From assembly GCF_007992215.1 (NCBI RefSeq), contig NZ_BJZV01000014.1, positions 1 to 64,000 on the forward strand: DNA of 64,000 nt. The letters run 5' to 3'. The notes under the pieces were generated by a model that was not told the origin of the DNA, searched no databases, and worked only from the letters and a program-made list of their open reading frames with translations. This DNA is from Methylobacterium gnaphalii (GTDB lineage: Bacteria > Pseudomonadota > Alphaproteobacteria > Rhizobiales > Beijerinckiaceae). Each line of letters opens with the position of its first letter. The stretch's first letter is position 1. The translations under genes and the position numbers were made by a program. Of this stretch, positions 62,395-64,000 are shown in pieces.

Positions 62395-62670
62395 ATGCGT
62401 ACCTTACGTTTGATGATGTTGATCATCGGTATGCTCGGAGGCGCGATCGGCCTCAGCGCAACCGCCCATGCTGCGCCGATGCCGGCCGCAGGAATCGTGG
62501 CCGAGACCAGCCCGGCTCCGACCGTTGAGAAGGCCTATTACTACTTCGTCCGGCGCAGGTACTATCGCCCGCGCTACTATTACCGCCCGCGGTATTATCG
62601 CCCGTACTACTATCGTCCGCGCTATTACTATCGCCCGCGTTACTACCACCGTCGGCGGTTTTACTTCTGA
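62395..62670 (+). CDS. Secreted Tyr/Arg/Pro repeat protein
   Basis: A 91-residue protein of unknown function. Residues 1-27 are a signal peptide (LRLMMLIIGMLGGAIGLSAT, cleavage near AHAA). The mature part after a short linker is almost entirely RYYYRP-like repeats: RRRYYRPRYYYRPRYYRPYY and RPRYYYRPRYYHRRRFYF close the protein. The pattern is low complexity and strongly basic/aromatic, suggesting a cell-surface or polymer-binding role. GGAGGAAG precedes the ATG at about 10 nt. A strong terminator follows. Confidence 0.75.
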   Translation: MRTLRLMMLIIGMLGGAIGLSATAHAAPMPAAGIVAETSPAPTVEKAYYYFVRRRYYRPRYYYRPRYYRPYYYRPRYYYRPRYYHRRRFYF

Positions 62671-62683
62671 TTTTGACGGCATT

Positions 62684-62710
62684 GGGGGCGCTCACGAGCG
62701 CCCCTTTTTT
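62684..62710 (+). terminator. Intrinsic terminator after the repeat-protein gene
   Basis: GGGGCGCT (62685-62692), loop CACG, AGCGCCCC (62697-62704), then six T residues. A textbook rho-independent terminator 14 nt after the repeat-protein stop. It overlaps the very end of the convergent methyltransferase gene. Confidence 0.9.
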
Positions 62711-63464
62711 ATGGACACCGGACGTCGCCGCGATGCAGCGCCTCGACGTCCGGCGTGAACCGGCCGGATCTGTCGTGGAGCACCAGCGGTGCCAGCAGCG
62801 AAAACGGCCCACGGCTGCCCTTCACGGCCTGGATCAGTACGCGGATCGCAGGACGATCCGGTGCTGCTTGAACCGGCCTCACCGCGATGCTACCGAAACG
62901 CCGGCCCATGGCATCGAGGCAATCCGGCAGAGTGTCGGCGCGGTGGATCAGCCCGAGCCTGCCCCCTGGACGCAGCAGGTCGGCGCAGGTGCGCAGCCAG
63001 CCATCCAACGCACCGTCCTCGAAGGTGTGCGCGGAGGCTTTCTCGGCAATCGGCGAGGGACGATGCCGGCCCGCTTCGAAGAAGGGCGGGTTCGTCACAA
63101 GGATGTCGGCCATGTCGGGCAGGAGGCCCGCCGCGCGACGCCCGGCGCCCGGCACCAGCACGTCGGCTTCGATCACCGCGACGCGCTCGGCGAGGTCGTT
63201 TTCGGCAGCGTTCTGACGCGCCAGCGCAGCAAGCTGCTCCTCCTTCTCTACCAGGACCACGCGGCAATCCGGATGGAGGGCGGCATAGGCGAGTCCGACC
63301 GCGCCGGTCGCGGCGCCGAGATCGCAGATCACCGCGCCGGCCGGCGGATCGAACAGGCGCGCGAGCAGCACGGCATCGGTGCCGGCCCGGTGCCCGCCGC
63401 GTGGCGGCTGCCGTAGGGTCAGACGGCCGCCGAGCCAGCGATCCGTATCAGCGGGCCCCGTCAT
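62709..63464 (-). CDS. TrmN6-like adenine N6-methyltransferase
   Basis: A 251-residue class I methyltransferase. NPPF at 125-128 (after VTNPPFFEAG) is the adenine/glutamine N-methylation motif, and DLGAATGAVGLAYAALHPDC (~48-67) is motif I. The N-terminal RQPPRGGHRAGTDAVLLARL is typical of TrmN6, which modifies A37 of tRNA-Val. No ortholog partner nearby confirms this. ATG 63464 overlaps the DUF2007 gene's end by 17 nt, so the two are coupled. Substrate tentative. Confidence 0.85.
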   Translation of the reverse strand: MTGPADTDRWLGGRLTLRQPPRGGHRAGTDAVLLARLFDPPAGAVICDLGAATGAVGLAYAALHPDCRVVLVEKEEQLAALARQNAAENDLAERVAVIEADVLVPGAGRRAAGLLPDMADILVTNPPFFEAGRHRPSPIAEKASAHTFEDGALDGWLRTCADLLRPGGRLGLIHRADTLPDCLDAMGRRFGSIAVRPVQAAPDRPAIRVLIQAVKGSRGPFSLLAPLVLHDRSGRFTPDVEALHRGDVRCP

Positions 63465-63681
63465 CGCGGAGCTCCGCCGCGAGGCCGGCATCGACGAGAA
63501 TGCGCCGCGCCTGCGGGCTGTGATCATCGGGAACGAGCAGGCGGCGCCCGAACGCGCCGATCGAGCCCTCCATCAAGCTCATATGCTCATCTGCGACGAA
63601 CACCGGGATGTCGGCGCCTTCGAGGAGCGAGCGCGCGAAACCGATCAGGACGATGTCGTTGGTGCGGATCAACTCGGTCAC
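63448..63681 (-). CDS. DUF2007 family protein
   Basis: A 77-residue protein with LIRTNDIVLIGFARSLLEGA and DIPVFVADEHMSLMEGSIGA, then RRLLVPDDHSPQARRILVDA, matching DUF2007, sometimes described as a putative signal-transducing protein. Function unknown. Its 3' end overlaps the methyltransferase start by 17 nt. It is divergent from the truncated synthase gene at the window edge. Confidence 0.85.
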   Translation of the reverse strand: MTELIRTNDIVLIGFARSLLEGADIPVFVADEHMSLMEGSIGAFGRRLLVPDDHSPQARRILVDAGLAAELRDDGAR

Positions 63682-63861
63682 GGGCGTTCGGCATCCCTGC
63701 TCTAAGTGCTTGCTCTACCATCCACAGGGCGTTCACGCACGGGTGTGCCGCGCCCCATGGGACCCTGTGCATGTTGCGGGGCCGCATCGCCCGTGCGAAG
63801 GGGTCAGAAATCTCCGAAAGCGGGCTCGGCCCGCGCGGACACGCTTGCAGGCAGGTGCGTA

Positions 63862-64000
63862 TTGGGCGTCGTGGTTTCCCTCGATGAGAGCCGCTCCGAT
63901 CCGGAAAGCTCCTTGAACGATCTCGTCGCCCTCGTCGCGGGCGGCATGGAGCGGGTGAACACGACGATCCTGTCGCGCACCGGCTCGGCGGTCACCATGA
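63862..64000 (+). CDS. Polyprenyl diphosphate synthase, N-terminal fragment (cut by window end)
   Basis: The frame from 63862 reads LGVVVSLDESRSDPESSLND, then LVALVAGGMERVNTTILSRT and GSAVTM at the window end. This matches the N terminus of octaprenyl/decaprenyl diphosphate synthases, which make the ubiquinone side chain. Only about 46 codons are inside the window. The start may be TTG 63862 or GTG 63871. The divergent partner DUF2007 is, as I recall, a common neighbour of ispB in alphaproteobacteria. Confidence 0.7.
   Translation, partial: MGVVVSLDESRSDPESSLNDLVALVAGGMERVNTTILSRTGSAVTM

Noticed and set aside
62560..62665. CRISPR-like or tandem DNA repeat in the RYYYRP region
   Set aside because: The repetition follows codons of a single open protein with signal peptide; there are no regular spacers, so it is low-complexity coding sequence.
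1..64000. tRNA, rRNA or insertion-sequence genes
   Set aside because: No region shows the cloverleaf or CCA pattern, and no transposase or terminal inverted repeats with target duplication were recognised. A tRNAscan or ISfinder run would be decisive.

Overview
The window is about 64 kb of GC-rich DNA from an alphaproteobacterium of the Rhizobiales (Hyphomicrobiales) type. Gene order, the long S14 form, disordered tails on several ribosomal proteins, an alphaproteobacterial Mic60 and the family assignments are all consistent with Methylobacterium/Methylorubrum or a near relative. The genus is an inference; no 16S gene is present. No rRNA, tRNA, CRISPR array, insertion sequence or prophage was recognised.

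Positions 81-15931 hold the complete S10-spc-alpha ribosomal protein supercluster on the + strand: rpsJ-rplC-rplD-rplW-rplB-rpsS-rplV-rpsC-rplP-rpmC-rpsQ, then rplN-rplX-rplE-rpsN-rpsH-rplF-rplR-rpsE-rpmD-rplO-secY-adk, then rpsM-rpsK, an unexpected metallo-beta-lactamase-fold hydrolase, rpoA and rplQ, closed by a strong bidirectional terminator. On the - strand follow trmD (alone), then, after two + strand genes, the rest of the usual cluster ffh-chorismate mutase-rpsP-rimM.

Positions 21565-30171 are an accessory stretch: a small YHS-like protein, a coiled-coil protein, a tiny ORF with an extreme Shine-Dalgarno sequence, a Rieske oxygenase, an RND efflux pump with its adaptor, an AT-rich patch, a NAPE-PLD-like hydrolase and a remnant of a chemotaxis receptor. 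Positions 30172-34745 carry hslVU and a divergent DgcN/DgcA-like pair probably acting on N-acyl-D-glutamate or dipeptides. Positions 35060-39269 carry a DivJ-like histidine kinase, a peptidoglycan-binding membrane protein, and DUF1491 and DUF2336 proteins.

Positions 39366-48829 contain the hemD-mic60-hemY operon (without hemC), divergent tsaD, a large MscS channel and gpsA. A catabolic-looking block (CoA transferase, MFS transporter, threonine aldolase, FAD/Fe-S 2-hydroxyacid dehydrogenase) then separates gpsA from an EVE-domain gene that I recall as its usual neighbour. The window ends with dsbB, a DedA-like protein, glpK, glpD, an SppA-type protease, two small secreted proteins (one made of Arg/Tyr/Pro repeats), a TrmN6-like methyltransferase, a DUF2007 protein and the truncated start of a divergent polyprenyl diphosphate synthase.

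All functions are read from translated sequence and remembered family features; no database search was run.
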